64,000 nt of DNA from Mycobacterium sp. DL440 (GTDB lineage Bacteria; Actinomycetota; Actinomycetes; Mycobacteriales; Mycobacteriaceae), in assembly GCF_011745145.1 (NCBI RefSeq), contig NZ_CP050191.1, positions 62,001-126,000 of the forward strand, written 5' to 3'. Below are positions 43,299-52,162 of this stretch, one piece after another (position 1 is the first letter of the stretch; the number at the start of each line of letters is the position of its first letter). Made by a program: the position numbers and the translations under genes. Below the pieces are notes generated by a model. It was not told where the DNA came from, searched no databases, and saw only the letters and a list, made by a program, of their open reading frames with translations.

Positions 43299-43352
43299 TT
43301 TGGTAGGTGCTCGCCGTCCGCGACACACCGGACGTAGCGCGGCCCGAGCGGC

Positions 43353-45728
43353 TCAGATCATCTCGTTCTTGGTGAGCCAACGCATCACGGGCCAGCCGAC
43401 GAACACCGGCAGCCAGCAGGTCAGCACCCGGTAGAGCAGCACCGCGGGCACCGCGATCGCAGCCGGCACGCCGAACGCCGCCAGACCACCGATCAGGGCC
43501 GCCTCGACCGCGCCGACACCGCCGGGGGTGGGGGCCGCCGAGGCCAGGGTGCCGCCGACCATCGTGACGACCGTGACGGTGACGAATGAGGTGGTTCCGC
43601 CGAATGCCTCGACGCTGGCCCACAGTGCCAGGGCCGCACCGAGAGTCGTGCCCGCCGCGCCCAACACGATCAGTGCCAGCCGCTGCGGTTCGCGGGCCAG
43701 TTTGACCAGGTCGGCGGTGACCTCTTCGAGTTTGGGCCGCACCGAGGACGCCAGCCAGCGCCGTAGCTTGGGCACGGCCAGGAACGCGCCGATGAGGCCG
43801 AGGGCGAGCCCGGCAATCAGATAGAGAATCGTGGAACTCGGCACGAAATGCGACAGGTCTGCCGAGGCGCCGGCCGCGGTGCTGAACAGGATCAGCAGGA
43901 TCACGTGCACGATCACCTGCACCGACTGTTGGAGTGCCACCGCGGCGGTGGCGCGTGTGGTGCTCAGCCCGCCCTTCTGCAGGAACCGGGTGCTCAGGGC
44001 CAGGCCTCCGACGCCGGCGGGCGTGGTGGTGGCGGCAAAGGTATTGGCCACCTGCATGATCGACAGATTGCGGAAACTCACCAGCCCGTCGGCACACGCC
44101 CACAGTGCGGCCGCCGCACCCACATACGTCAGCGCTGAGACGGTCAGCCCGAGCAGGGCCCAGGCCCAGTTCACCGTACGCAGTTCGGAGAAGAACGTCG
44201 GTACGGTGCTGATGAACGGGTAGGCCACATAGACCAGGGCGCCCAACAACACCAGCTGGATCACCTGGGTTCGGGTGAACCGCGTGATGGTCTCGGTCTG
44301 GATCTGGTTGGCGCCGGTCTGGCGTTTCACCTCGTCGCGGGCGGCGACCATCACGGCCTTGGCGTCGGGGACGGCGTCGCGGACCCGGGTCGGTACTGCG
44401 GCCTTGGTCAGCCGCCGCGACGCGGTCAGCACGGCGTCACGACCGAACGCCTCGATCGCCGCGGCTACGGCGGACTCCGGGTCGTACAGCGCCGTGGTGG
44501 TGACGAGCAGTTGCGCGATGTCGGACTGCAGTTGGGCGTCGGTGGCACCGTATTCGGCACTGCCGAACCCACCGAACAGCACCGCGCTGTCATCGACGGT
44601 GATCTCTTGGCTGCGCAGTTCGCCGTGGGAGATCTGGTGGTCGTGCAGGGTGCGCAGCGCGTTCCACACCCGCCCGACGGTGGTCTCGTCGGTGCACTGG
44701 TCCAGCGGGATGCCTCGCTTGCGGTTGTGCGCGTACAGCGTCCAGCCGCGGTCGAGCGCGGCCATCGACATGGTCGACGTGCTGGCCAGGCCCAGGTCGC
44801 TGATGGCGATGGCCATCAGGGCCCGGTGCTCGACGGCGCGGCGCATCGAGGTCTGCAGGGGTGCGGTCTCGTTCGAGCGCAGGCGCAGCTTGCGCCACAC
44901 CTGACGAACGGCGCCGCCACTTTGTTGGTTGGGGCCGTAGAGCTCGACGACGGCGCTGGAGTCCGGATCCTGGGAGGCCACGTCGAGCATCAGCGGGCCG
45001 GCGCCGGCCGGGCGCACCACGGTGAACGCCGAGACGACGAAGCCGCGCCGGGCCAGGGCGCGCACCGCGCCGTCGAGCGGGACTTCCAGCGCGGGGGTGC
45101 CGACGATCCAGACCACCAGGGCACCGACGAACCAGCCCGCCGAGAGGCCCAGCAGTGAGCGGGCCGGCACCACGGCGCTGACCACGAGATGAATGGGCAC
45201 GAACGCCAGCAGCAACGTCCACCACCAGCGCCGCAGCCGGCGTGAGAGCCACGGCCCGGAGACTGTGAGCACCGCCGCGAGCATGCCGATCCAGCGCGGG
45301 TCGTCGAGGAATTGCGACAGCTGGGAGCTGAGCCGGTCGGAGAGGTCGAAATGCCATCTGGGTGCGGCGATGCCGTTGGCGGTGATCGACAGCGACAGCA
45401 TGGTGATCAAGGCGGCGGCCGCATAGGCGCCCAGCAGTTTCCACTGCCGTCCCAGGATGATGCTGACCAGGATCACGAACGGCAGGGCGAGGATCGCGAT
45501 GCCGTAGGCCAGGTAGACCAGGTTGGACTGGGTGGGGGTCAGTACGCCGACGATCTCGGAGATCGACTTCTCCAGCGCCACCCATTCGTAGCGGGTGATC
45601 AGCGAGCTGGTGATGACGGTGGCCAGGAAGATCGCGGCCAGCGTCAGGCGCAGGATGTCGTTGGTGCGACGGGTCGGCGGTTGCAGGAGGCTGCCGGTGA
45701 CGGTGATGTCCCGTCCGTCAACGCGCAT
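43353..45728 (-). CDS. AglD/MprF-type flippase-domain membrane protein with pseudokinase domain
   Basis: A 791-aa membrane protein. The N-terminal 220 residues hold several membrane segments, residues about 225-480 form a cytosolic domain with a kinase/APH-like core, and residues about 500-790 are a lysylphosphatidylglycerol-synthase-TM / UPF0104 flippase-type domain (TTTPAGVGGLALSTRFLQKGG, ASAAPTPGGVGAVEAALIGGL). In the kinase-like part the catalytic loop reads ISHGELRSQEI and the DFG position reads GGFGSAE, so it looks inactive. It is divergent from an active-looking kinase gene. Confidence 0.8.
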   Translation of the reverse strand: MRVDGRDITVTGSLLQPPTRRTNDILRLTLAAIFLATVITSSLITRYEWVALEKSISEIVGVLTPTQSNLVYLAYGIAILALPFVILVSIILGRQWKLLGAYAAAALITMLSLSITANGIAAPRWHFDLSDRLSSQLSQFLDDPRWIGMLAAVLTVSGPWLSRRLRRWWWTLLLAFVPIHLVVSAVVPARSLLGLSAGWFVGALVVWIVGTPALEVPLDGAVRALARRGFVVSAFTVVRPAGAGPLMLDVASQDPDSSAVVELYGPNQQSGGAVRQVWRKLRLRSNETAPLQTSMRRAVEHRALMAIAISDLGLASTSTMSMAALDRGWTLYAHNRKRGIPLDQCTDETTVGRVWNALRTLHDHQISHGELRSQEITVDDSAVLFGGFGSAEYGATDAQLQSDIAQLLVTTTALYDPESAVAAAIEAFGRDAVLTASRRLTKAAVPTRVRDAVPDAKAVMVAARDEVKRQTGANQIQTETITRFTRTQVIQLVLLGALVYVAYPFISTVPTFFSELRTVNWAWALLGLTVSALTYVGAAAALWACADGLVSFRNLSIMQVANTFAATTTPAGVGGLALSTRFLQKGGLSTTRATAAVALQQSVQVIVHVILLILFSTAAGASADLSHFVPSSTILYLIAGLALGLIGAFLAVPKLRRWLASSVRPKLEEVTADLVKLAREPQRLALIVLGAAGTTLGAALALWASVEAFGGTTSFVTVTVVTMVGGTLASAAPTPGGVGAVEAALIGGLAAFGVPAAIAVPAVLLYRVLTCWLPVFVGWPVMRWLTKNEMI

Positions 45729-45795
45729 GTTCCCCCTTCCCCGACCCGTTATGGAGACGCGCTATCAAAGCCCGCGACCAAGGTAGCGGGATCGG

Positions 45796-45811
45796 ATGCC
45801 GATATCGGCAT
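45796..45811. promoter_or_regulatory. Perfect 16-bp palindrome in divergent promoter region
   Basis: ATGCCGATATCGGCAT is fully self-complementary. It lies in the 246-bp gap between the flippase-pseudokinase gene (start 45728, -) and the kinase gene (start 45975, +), 68 bases from the former. A dimeric regulator is the likely user; which one is unknown. Confidence 0.5.
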
Positions 45812-45974
45812 TTGGTGGGGATCTGGACCGTTACGAATTCACATCGGTCTCACGCGTCACCGCGGGCGACAATTTTGCTCGTCCGATGTGATCTGGAGCG
45901 ACGTATGCGGTCAACGTGATGTAGCTTCGATCGACATGCCGACGCCGAATTGGCCGCTCCGGAGGAGTTGAACG

Positions 45975-47780
45975 GTGGATTCGACCCCATTCGGGCACTA
46001 TCAGCTGCAGAAGCTGATCGGTCGGGGCGGAATGGGCGAGGTTTACCAGGCCTACGATTCCGACACCGATCGCATCGTCGCGCTCAAGGTTCTGCCACCG
46101 CACCTGGCACAGGATTCGACGTTCCAGGAACGGTTCCGCCGCGAGTCGCACGCCGCGGCGGGGGTGAGCAATCCGCATGTGGTGCCGATCCATGGTTACG
46201 GCGAGATCGATGGCCGGCTCTATCTGGACATGCGGCTGATCGAGGGACGCAACCTCGGCGTGATGCTCACCAAGACCGGTAAGCCGTTGGACGCAGCGTT
46301 CGTGGTCGGCATGGTCGAGCAGGTGGCAGCGGCCCTTGACGGTGCGCATGCGGCCGGGCTGATCCATCGCGACGTGAAGCCGTCGAACATCCTGATCGCC
46401 GACAACGACTTCGTTTACCTGATCGATTTCGGGCTGGCCCGCACCGCGGGCGATTCGGGGATGACCACCGCGGGCAGCACCCTGGGCACGCTGGCCTATA
46501 TGGCGCCGGAGCGGTTCGACGGAGGCAAGGTCGATCCGCGTTCGGACGTCTACGCATTGGCGTGCGTGCTCTACGAATGCCTCACCGGGGAACGGCCCTA
46601 CCCGTCCGACAGCCTCGAGCAGCAGATCGCCGGGCACATGGTGTCCCCGGCGCCGCGGGCCTCGGAGAAGGACCCACGCCTGGCGGCCTTCGACGAGGTG
46701 ATCGCCAAGGGCATGGCCAAGAAGCCGTCCAGGCGCTATCAGAGTGCCGGGGCTCTGGCGGCGGCGGCCAAGGCCGCGCTGCAGGTGCCGGTGCCGGTGC
46801 GCACCACCGGGCGATCGGGACGCCATACTGCGCAACGGGTTACGACCCGGGCCCGGGTGTCCAAGAAGGTGGCCGCGATCGCCGGCGCGACGGTTCTGGT
46901 GGCCGCGCTGTGCGCGGTGGGGGTGTGGCAGCTGCGCGACGACGGGTCGGACCGCGTTGCCAATGCGGCCGGTTCAGCCGGGTCCGGTCCGGTGCCGGCG
47001 CCGACGGGTGCAGTGGACGAGATCGCGAAGACGGTGCCCTCCGACATCCGCGAGTCCGGCCGGTTGGTGGTCGGGGTGAATGTGCCGTACGCGCCCAATG
47101 AGTTCAAGAATTCCAGCGGCGAGATCGTCGGGTTCGACATCGACCTGATGAAGGCAGTGACCCGCACGATGGGACTCGTGCCCGACTTCCGCGAAACCGG
47201 TTTCGAGGGGATCCTGCCGTCGGTGCAGGACGGCAACTTCAACGCCGGCATGTCCTCGATGACCGACACCGCCGAGCGCGAGAAACAGGCCGACTTCGTC
47301 ACCTACTTCCAGGCGGGCACACTGTGGGCGCGCCGTTCCGGCTCATCGGCCGATCCGGGTTCGCCATGCGGGCTGCGAGTTGGCGTGGCGTACAGCACGA
47401 TTCAGGACACTCAGGAGATCCCGGCCAAATCGGATGCCTGCGTGGCGGCCGGCCTGCCGCCCATCGAGAAGGTGGTCCGCACCCATCAGGACGAGGTGAC
47501 GGCCGCGCTGATCGCCGGTGAAGCTGACGCCATGACCGCCGATTCACCCGTCGCGGGTTTCGCGATCAAGCTGAGCGGCGGCGCGTTGGAGCCGGCCGGC
47601 GAGGTGTTCGACTCGGCGCCCTACGGCTGGCCGGTGGCCAAGGGTTCCGGTCTGGCCGAGTCGCTGCGGTTGGCGCTGGAGCACGTGATGGACAGCGGGG
47701 AGTACCGCACGATTGCCACCATGTGGGGTGTGGAGAAAGGCATGATCACCCAGCCGGTGATCAACGGTGCGTTCCAGTAA
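45975..47780 (+). CDS. Transmembrane Ser/Thr kinase fused to extracellular solute-binding domain
   Basis: A 601-aa receptor kinase. Residues 8-270 are a Hanks-type kinase with all key residues: GRGGMGEVY, Lys38, Glu57, HRDVKPSN (131-138, Asp133) and DFG (151-153), with Thr/Ser in the activation loop (MTTAGSTLGT). A membrane segment lies at about 299-320. Residues about 355-590 are a type 3 solute-binding domain (RLVVGVNVPYAPNEF, GFDIDLMKAV, TAALIAGEADAMTAD), the fold that binds amino acids. GTG 45975 has GGAGGAG six bases upstream. It probably senses an extracellular amino acid or similar molecule. Confidence 0.92.
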   Translation: MDSTPFGHYQLQKLIGRGGMGEVYQAYDSDTDRIVALKVLPPHLAQDSTFQERFRRESHAAAGVSNPHVVPIHGYGEIDGRLYLDMRLIEGRNLGVMLTKTGKPLDAAFVVGMVEQVAAALDGAHAAGLIHRDVKPSNILIADNDFVYLIDFGLARTAGDSGMTTAGSTLGTLAYMAPERFDGGKVDPRSDVYALACVLYECLTGERPYPSDSLEQQIAGHMVSPAPRASEKDPRLAAFDEVIAKGMAKKPSRRYQSAGALAAAAKAALQVPVPVRTTGRSGRHTAQRVTTRARVSKKVAAIAGATVLVAALCAVGVWQLRDDGSDRVANAAGSAGSGPVPAPTGAVDEIAKTVPSDIRESGRLVVGVNVPYAPNEFKNSSGEIVGFDIDLMKAVTRTMGLVPDFRETGFEGILPSVQDGNFNAGMSSMTDTAEREKQADFVTYFQAGTLWARRSGSSADPGSPCGLRVGVAYSTIQDTQEIPAKSDACVAAGLPPIEKVVRTHQDEVTAALIAGEADAMTADSPVAGFAIKLSGGALEPAGEVFDSAPYGWPVAKGSGLAESLRLALEHVMDSGEYRTIATMWGVEKGMITQPVINGAFQ

Positions 47781-47855
47781 GGGTTTTCGCCAACTGCACC
47801 ACATCCGCAATCACACGGCCACAGCAGGACCGTGGGAGTCCGGGTATTGAGGGGC

Positions 47856-47990
47856 CTAGCGTTTCTTGGAGTTCAGAACGTCATCCGTGGACGACGAATC
47901 GCCACCTTTGGCACGTTTGGCTGCCCGTTTTTCTTTGAGGGATTTGCCGGACTTCTTGGCCAGGCTCTGTCGCGGCGATTTGTCGGCCAT
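47856..47990 (-). CDS. 44-aa Lys/Arg-rich small protein
   Basis: ATG 47990 to TAG 47856 encodes MADKSPRQSLAKKSGKSL and a further highly basic stretch ending NSKKR. About a third of the residues are Lys or Arg, and the middle has an acidic-serine patch (GGDSSSTDDV). AAAGGGG sits upstream. The composition matches small basic proteins conserved in mycobacteria, perhaps nucleic-acid or ribosome associated; this is inference. Confidence 0.75.
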   Translation of the reverse strand: MADKSPRQSLAKKSGKSLKEKRAAKRAKGGDSSSTDDVLNSKKR

Positions 47991-48277
47991 GTCGGCCCCT
48001 TTGATGTGGGGGCCTGTGTCGGTCCCGGTTCCTGGACCCTACGCGACAATCCGCAACAGTGTGCCGGGGTCGATGCCCGGGTGATCTCAACCTTGCCGCA
48101 AGATCAACGTTTTTCCCCTGCCATTCTGTTTCGCTGATGGCACCGACCTGGATGTATGGCAAGGATCCGCATCGGCACCTAGTCTGAAGGCACTGTCAGC
48201 CAGGTGGCCCGGACCATGCCGCCGCACACAGACGGACTGGGAAACTGACAATCAGAGATATCGCGACATACGCGAAG

Positions 48278-49348
48278 TTGAGCAGCGCAGACATCGACGC
48301 CATCGGCGCCGAGCTCGACACCATCCGCAGCGACATCGAGGAGTCGCTCGGGGCGCGCGACGCCGCCTACATCCGGCGCACCATCGTGTTCCAGCGCGCG
48401 CTCGAGGTGGGAGCACGGCTGCTGATCGCAGGCACGCGGTCGAAGGCCGGCCTTTTGGCCGGGACGGCCGCGCTGGCCTACGCGAAGTCCGTCGAGAACA
48501 TGGAAATCGGGCACAACGTCGGCCACGGCCAATGGGACTGGATGAACGATCCCGAAATCCACTCCACCACCTGGGAGTGGGACATGGCGGGACCGTCGGA
48601 GCAGTGGCGGTATTCGCACAACTACCACCATCACGTGTTCAGCAACGTGCTGGGCGTGGACGATGACCTCGGCTTCGGCATCCTGCGGATGAGCCGCGAT
48701 CAAAAGTGGGAACGTCAGCATCTGGTGCAGCCGCTGCGAAATGTGCTGTTGGCCCTCATCTTCGAATGGGGTATCGCCCTGCACGATTTGTACTCTGCTC
48801 AGGACCGGGCGGACACCGAAGGCGGTAAGAAAGCTGCGGGGCAGAAGTTTCGCGCCAAGATCGGGCGGCAGCTCGCCAAGGACTACGTCGTTTTTCCGGC
48901 GCTGAGCCTGCGGCGCTGGAAGCGGACCCTGATCGCGAATCTGGGCGCGAATGTGCTGCGCAATCTCTGGGCGTATCTGGTGATCTTCTGCGGGCATTTT
49001 CCGGACGGCGCTGAGCGGTTCGGCCCGGAAACGCTGCAGGAGGAGAGCCGCGGCGAGTGGTATCTGCGGCAGATGCTGGGTGCGGCGAACTTCAAAGCTG
49101 GTCCGGTGCTGGCGTTTTCAAGTGGAAACCTGTGCTATCAGATCGAGCATCACCTGTTCCCGGACCTGCCGAGCAACCGCATGGCGGAGATCGGCGGGCG
49201 GGTGCGCGGAGTGTGCGAGAAGTACGATCTGCCCTACACCAGCGGCACCCTCGTCGGTCAGTACCTGCAGACCCTGCGGACGATCTTCAAGCTCGCGCTG
49301 CCCAATGGTGGGTGGCGTTCGCTGTTCAGAGCCGCACCACCCACCTGA
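48278..49348 (+). CDS. Membrane fatty acid desaturase (DesA3-like)
   Basis: A 356-aa (from TTG 48278) acyl desaturase of the DesA3/linoleoyl-CoA type. Iron-binding His boxes are HNVGH (79-83), HNYHH (114-118) and QIEHH (288-292), with an added His in FCGHFPDG. The start is doubtful: the eleven codons before TTG, from CTG 48245, still resemble the DesA3 N-terminus, so translation may begin there at a rare codon. The C-terminus is shorter than in DesA3. No electron-transfer reductase is adjacent. Confidence 0.88.
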   Translation: MSSADIDAIGAELDTIRSDIEESLGARDAAYIRRTIVFQRALEVGARLLIAGTRSKAGLLAGTAALAYAKSVENMEIGHNVGHGQWDWMNDPEIHSTTWEWDMAGPSEQWRYSHNYHHHVFSNVLGVDDDLGFGILRMSRDQKWERQHLVQPLRNVLLALIFEWGIALHDLYSAQDRADTEGGKKAAGQKFRAKIGRQLAKDYVVFPALSLRRWKRTLIANLGANVLRNLWAYLVIFCGHFPDGAERFGPETLQEESRGEWYLRQMLGAANFKAGPVLAFSSGNLCYQIEHHLFPDLPSNRMAEIGGRVRGVCEKYDLPYTSGTLVGQYLQTLRTIFKLALPNGGWRSLFRAAPPT

Positions 49349-49541
49349 CCGGGATCCCGAAAAGGAACGTTACTTCTGAAGTCCCTGTGCCGTAGAAAGT
49401 CGAACAGGGAGAAGCTGTCGGTCAGCGGGTGGCGCGCCCTGTACTCCCAGTACACGCCGTTATGAGGGCCGTGTCAACGCCGCCGCCGTCGTGTTTGTAA
49501 CCCCTTGTCGCGCAGCGTATTAGAGGTTTCGGGGCCGAGGA

Positions 49542-50207
49542 TCAGAGTGCGTTGCGGCCCGCGATGAGCTTGGCCAGCTGCACGGTCTGCTGATCGCTGA
49601 TGTCGTAGCCGCTGATCCGCAGGTCGACGACGAGGTTGTCGACCGCCAGGATCGCGCGGTGGGTGGCGCGGTCGGTGACGTCGAGTGGCTCGTCGTGCGT
49701 GATGTCGACACCATCGAGCACGGTCGGGACGGCCATCTGGCGGACGTCCTGTGTTTTGCCGCCGTCGTAGCTGAAGGTCAGGGTGTCGTTGCCGCAGCGG
49801 CGCCAGATGTCGACGGTGCGGGCCACGACGGCCTTGGCTGCCTTGGGGGTGTCGAATCTGGCGACGGCCTGGTCGACCTCCACGTCGTCAGCGTCATCGG
49901 CGAGCTGGGTTTCGCGGAACTCGCGGTAATCACTGGCGCCGTAGATCCAGTCCATCGCGTTGCCGATGACGACCATGCACTCCGGGCGGGAGACCGGCTC
50001 GTAATTGGCATTCGTCATCGGGGAACGCAGCGCGGTCTTCGGCCGGACCTTGGCGTTCATCACGGTGTTGATCTCGGATTCACTGGCCATCATGCTTCCC
50101 AGCACGTCGACGTGGGCGCCGTCGGAATCGGGGACTGTGGGGGTGCACGCGGTGAGCAGGGCTGTGCACAGCACCAGGCCGGCCGCCGCGTGGCGATGAA
50201 CGCTCAT
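49542..50207 (-). CDS. PknH_C-type sensor-domain lipoprotein
   Basis: A 221-aa lipoprotein with lipobox LLTAC. The mature domain fits the PknH C-terminal (extracellular sensor) family: an early SMMASESEINTVMNA segment, Cys residues in RPECMVV and WRRCGN that would form a disulfide, and a C-terminal helix (DQQTVQLAKLIAG). Many mycobacteria encode this domain as free lipoproteins. The ligand is unknown. Confidence 0.83.
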   Translation of the reverse strand: MSVHRHAAAGLVLCTALLTACTPTVPDSDGAHVDVLGSMMASESEINTVMNAKVRPKTALRSPMTNANYEPVSRPECMVVIGNAMDWIYGASDYREFRETQLADDADDVEVDQAVARFDTPKAAKAVVARTVDIWRRCGNDTLTFSYDGGKTQDVRQMAVPTVLDGVDITHDEPLDVTDRATHRAILAVDNLVVDLRISGYDISDQQTVQLAKLIAGRNAL

Positions 50208-50518
50208 CAGGTCCCCCTTGGATCCGTTTGCTGATCCTAAACGTGATCGCCGGGCGCGTCAGGCGGCAATTGTTCTGCTGTCCGCTGCCGCCACCGTCGC
50301 TTTCTACGCCAGGGCTGCTGACCGCGCTGATCACGACCCTCCGGTGGAAAGCGGCGCGGAACCAGCCCAGCTCGTTCCCCCGATCGGGGGACACAGGATT
50401 CGTCCGGTCGATGGGCCGGTCGGCCGATACAGCCGCGGGCCGCTGCGGCGCATTCTTATTTCAACACCGGAACGCACCGGGAAAGAACTGAAAATCCTTA
50501 TCCGACAAAGGAGTCGAC
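50208..50518. other. 311-bp divergent promoter region, no gene seen
   Basis: This gap separates the PknH_C-type lipoprotein gene (-) from the His-rich peptide gene (+). Open frames here have no ribosome binding site or protein-like composition. An AT-richer stretch at about 50453-50510 precedes AAAGGAG and is the likely promoter and leader of the peptide gene. Confidence 0.5.
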
Positions 50519-50731
50519 ATGAGCACCATCACCCGCCGCATCGCCGCCGGATTCACCCTCGCCGCCGCCCCCGCGTTGATCGCCCTGGGCGCCGCCACCG
50601 CTCACGCCGATTCCGCCACCCTGAACGCCGGGCCGTCGGCCAGCTCGCATCAGGCCTTCCCGCACCAGCACAACATGCCCCAGCCCGGGTCCGCGACCCA
50701 TCACCACCACCAGCGCAACCACGCCAAGTAA
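50519..50731 (+). CDS. Small secreted His-rich protein
   Basis: A 70-aa protein with a signal peptide (ITRRIAAGFTLAAAPALIALGAATAHA). The mature part is about 40 residues and contains eight His, including HHHH near the end and HQAFPHQHNM. AAAGGAG is five bases before ATG 50519 and a strong terminator follows. The His content suggests binding of a metal such as copper, zinc or nickel outside the membrane; not proven. Confidence 0.82.
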   Translation: MSTITRRIAAGFTLAAAPALIALGAATAHADSATLNAGPSASSHQAFPHQHNMPQPGSATHHHHQRNHAK

Positions 50732-50744
50732 GCCTGGGGGAGGC

Positions 50745-50777
50745 AAGGCCCGGACGCAATCCAGCGTCCGGGCCTTT
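50745..50777 (+). terminator. Strong intrinsic terminator after the His-rich peptide gene
   Basis: A perfect 13-bp stem (50745-50757 with 50764-50776) encloses the loop AATCCA and ends in TTT. It separates the peptide gene from the P450 gene. Confidence 0.9.
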
Positions 50778-50809
50778 GGCTTGCCGTCACCGGCTCGTAT
50801 GGTGGGGGT

Positions 50810-52162
50810 ATGGGCGGTACCGCGTCATTGCCGCCGGGGCCTCCATTACCTCGGTGGGCGCAGGCTGCGGTGATGATGCGCCACTGGCCGCGCTTCGTAT
50901 CGGCCTGCCGACGACGCTACGGCGACGTGTTCACGTTGCGTGTCGCGGCGATGGGCACCATGGTGTACCTGGCCGACCCCGCCGACATCAAGGTGGTGTT
51001 CGCCGGGGATCCAACGATCTTCCATGCCGGAGAAGCCAATTCGGTGCTCAGTGCGTTGCTCGGCGACAGTTCGGTGCTGGTGATCGACGAGGATGAACAC
51101 CACGAACGTCGGCGACAGATGTTGCCGCCGTTCCACCGCGATGCCGTGGCCCGCCAGACCGAGATCATGGCCGAGATCGCCGCGGAGAACATCGCGGGCT
51201 GGCCGGTGGGAACCACGTTCCCCGTGGCCCCGAAGATGGCCGAGATCACGCTGGAGGTGATCCTGCGAACGGTGATCGGGGCGTCGGATCCGGCCCGGCT
51301 GGCCGCGTTGCGTGCGGTGATGCCGCGGCTGCTCAAGGTGGGTCCGTGGGAGTTGATGGCAGTCGCCCGGCCGGATTTGTTGCAGCGACGCCCGTGGCGG
51401 GCCCTGCGGCAGAACATCGAGGAGGCCAACCGGCTGCTGGGCGCCGAGATCGCCGAGCGTCGCGCCGACCCTGAGTTGGAGTCGCGCACCGATGTCCTGG
51501 CCATGTTGGTGCGGTCCACCGATGAGCGCGGGCACACGATGACCGACGGTGAGCTGTGCGATCAGCTGATGACCTTGCTGGTCGCCGGGCATGAGACGAC
51601 TGCGACGGCGTTGTCGTGGGCGCTGGAACGGTTGACCCGTCATCCCGCGGTGCTGGACAAGGCAGTGCAGGCCGCGCGTACCGGCGATGACGAGTACCTC
51701 GACGCCGTGGCCAAGGAAACCCTGCGGATCCGGCCGGTGGTGTTCGACGTGGGCCGGTTGCTCAAGCAGCCGGTCGAGGTGGCCGGCTACCGGCTGCCGG
51801 CCGGGGTGATGGTGGCTCCGGGTATCGGGCTGGTGCACGAAAGTGACGACGTGTACCCGGATGCCGACCGGTTCGACCCGGACCGCATGCTCGGCGTGAC
51901 GCTGGGGCCCACCACCTGGTTCCCGTTCGGCGGCGGCAACCGTCGCTGTCTGGGAGCCACGTTCGCGATGGTCGAGCTGCGGGTGGTGCTGCGCGAAATC
52001 CTATGCCGGGTAGATCTTTTCGCCACCACGGCGGTCGATGAAGGGCAGCGCGTCAAGCACGTCACGCTGGTACCGAATCGCGGTGCGCGGGTCTGTGTGC
52101 GGGCGCTGCGGGAGCCTTCGGTGGAGGAAGAGCGCAGCCGGGCAGAGGCGGCCCCGCGCTAG
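50810..52162 (+). CDS. Cytochrome P450 (CYP135/CYP138-like)
   Basis: A 450-aa P450. The oxygen-binding helix has AGHETT (259-264), the ExxR motif is ETLR (303-306), and the heme loop is FGGGNRRCLG with Cys380 as iron ligand. The N-terminus (SLPPGPPLPRWAQ) has no membrane anchor. Overall wording resembles CYP135/CYP138 of mycobacteria. ATG 50810 is close to the probable transcript start and may be leaderless. No ferredoxin gene is adjacent. Substrate unknown. Confidence 0.92.
   Translation: MGGTASLPPGPPLPRWAQAAVMMRHWPRFVSACRRRYGDVFTLRVAAMGTMVYLADPADIKVVFAGDPTIFHAGEANSVLSALLGDSSVLVIDEDEHHERRRQMLPPFHRDAVARQTEIMAEIAAENIAGWPVGTTFPVAPKMAEITLEVILRTVIGASDPARLAALRAVMPRLLKVGPWELMAVARPDLLQRRPWRALRQNIEEANRLLGAEIAERRADPELESRTDVLAMLVRSTDERGHTMTDGELCDQLMTLLVAGHETTATALSWALERLTRHPAVLDKAVQAARTGDDEYLDAVAKETLRIRPVVFDVGRLLKQPVEVAGYRLPAGVMVAPGIGLVHESDDVYPDADRFDPDRMLGVTLGPTTWFPFGGGNRRCLGATFAMVELRVVLREILCRVDLFATTAVDEGQRVKHVTLVPNRGARVCVRALREPSVEEERSRAEAAPR

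Noticed and set aside
42585..43337. A 250-codon + strand frame opposite the SNF2-like gene
   Set aside because: Composition is typical of an antisense frame in GC-rich DNA and it runs through the inverted repeats; no ribosome binding site.
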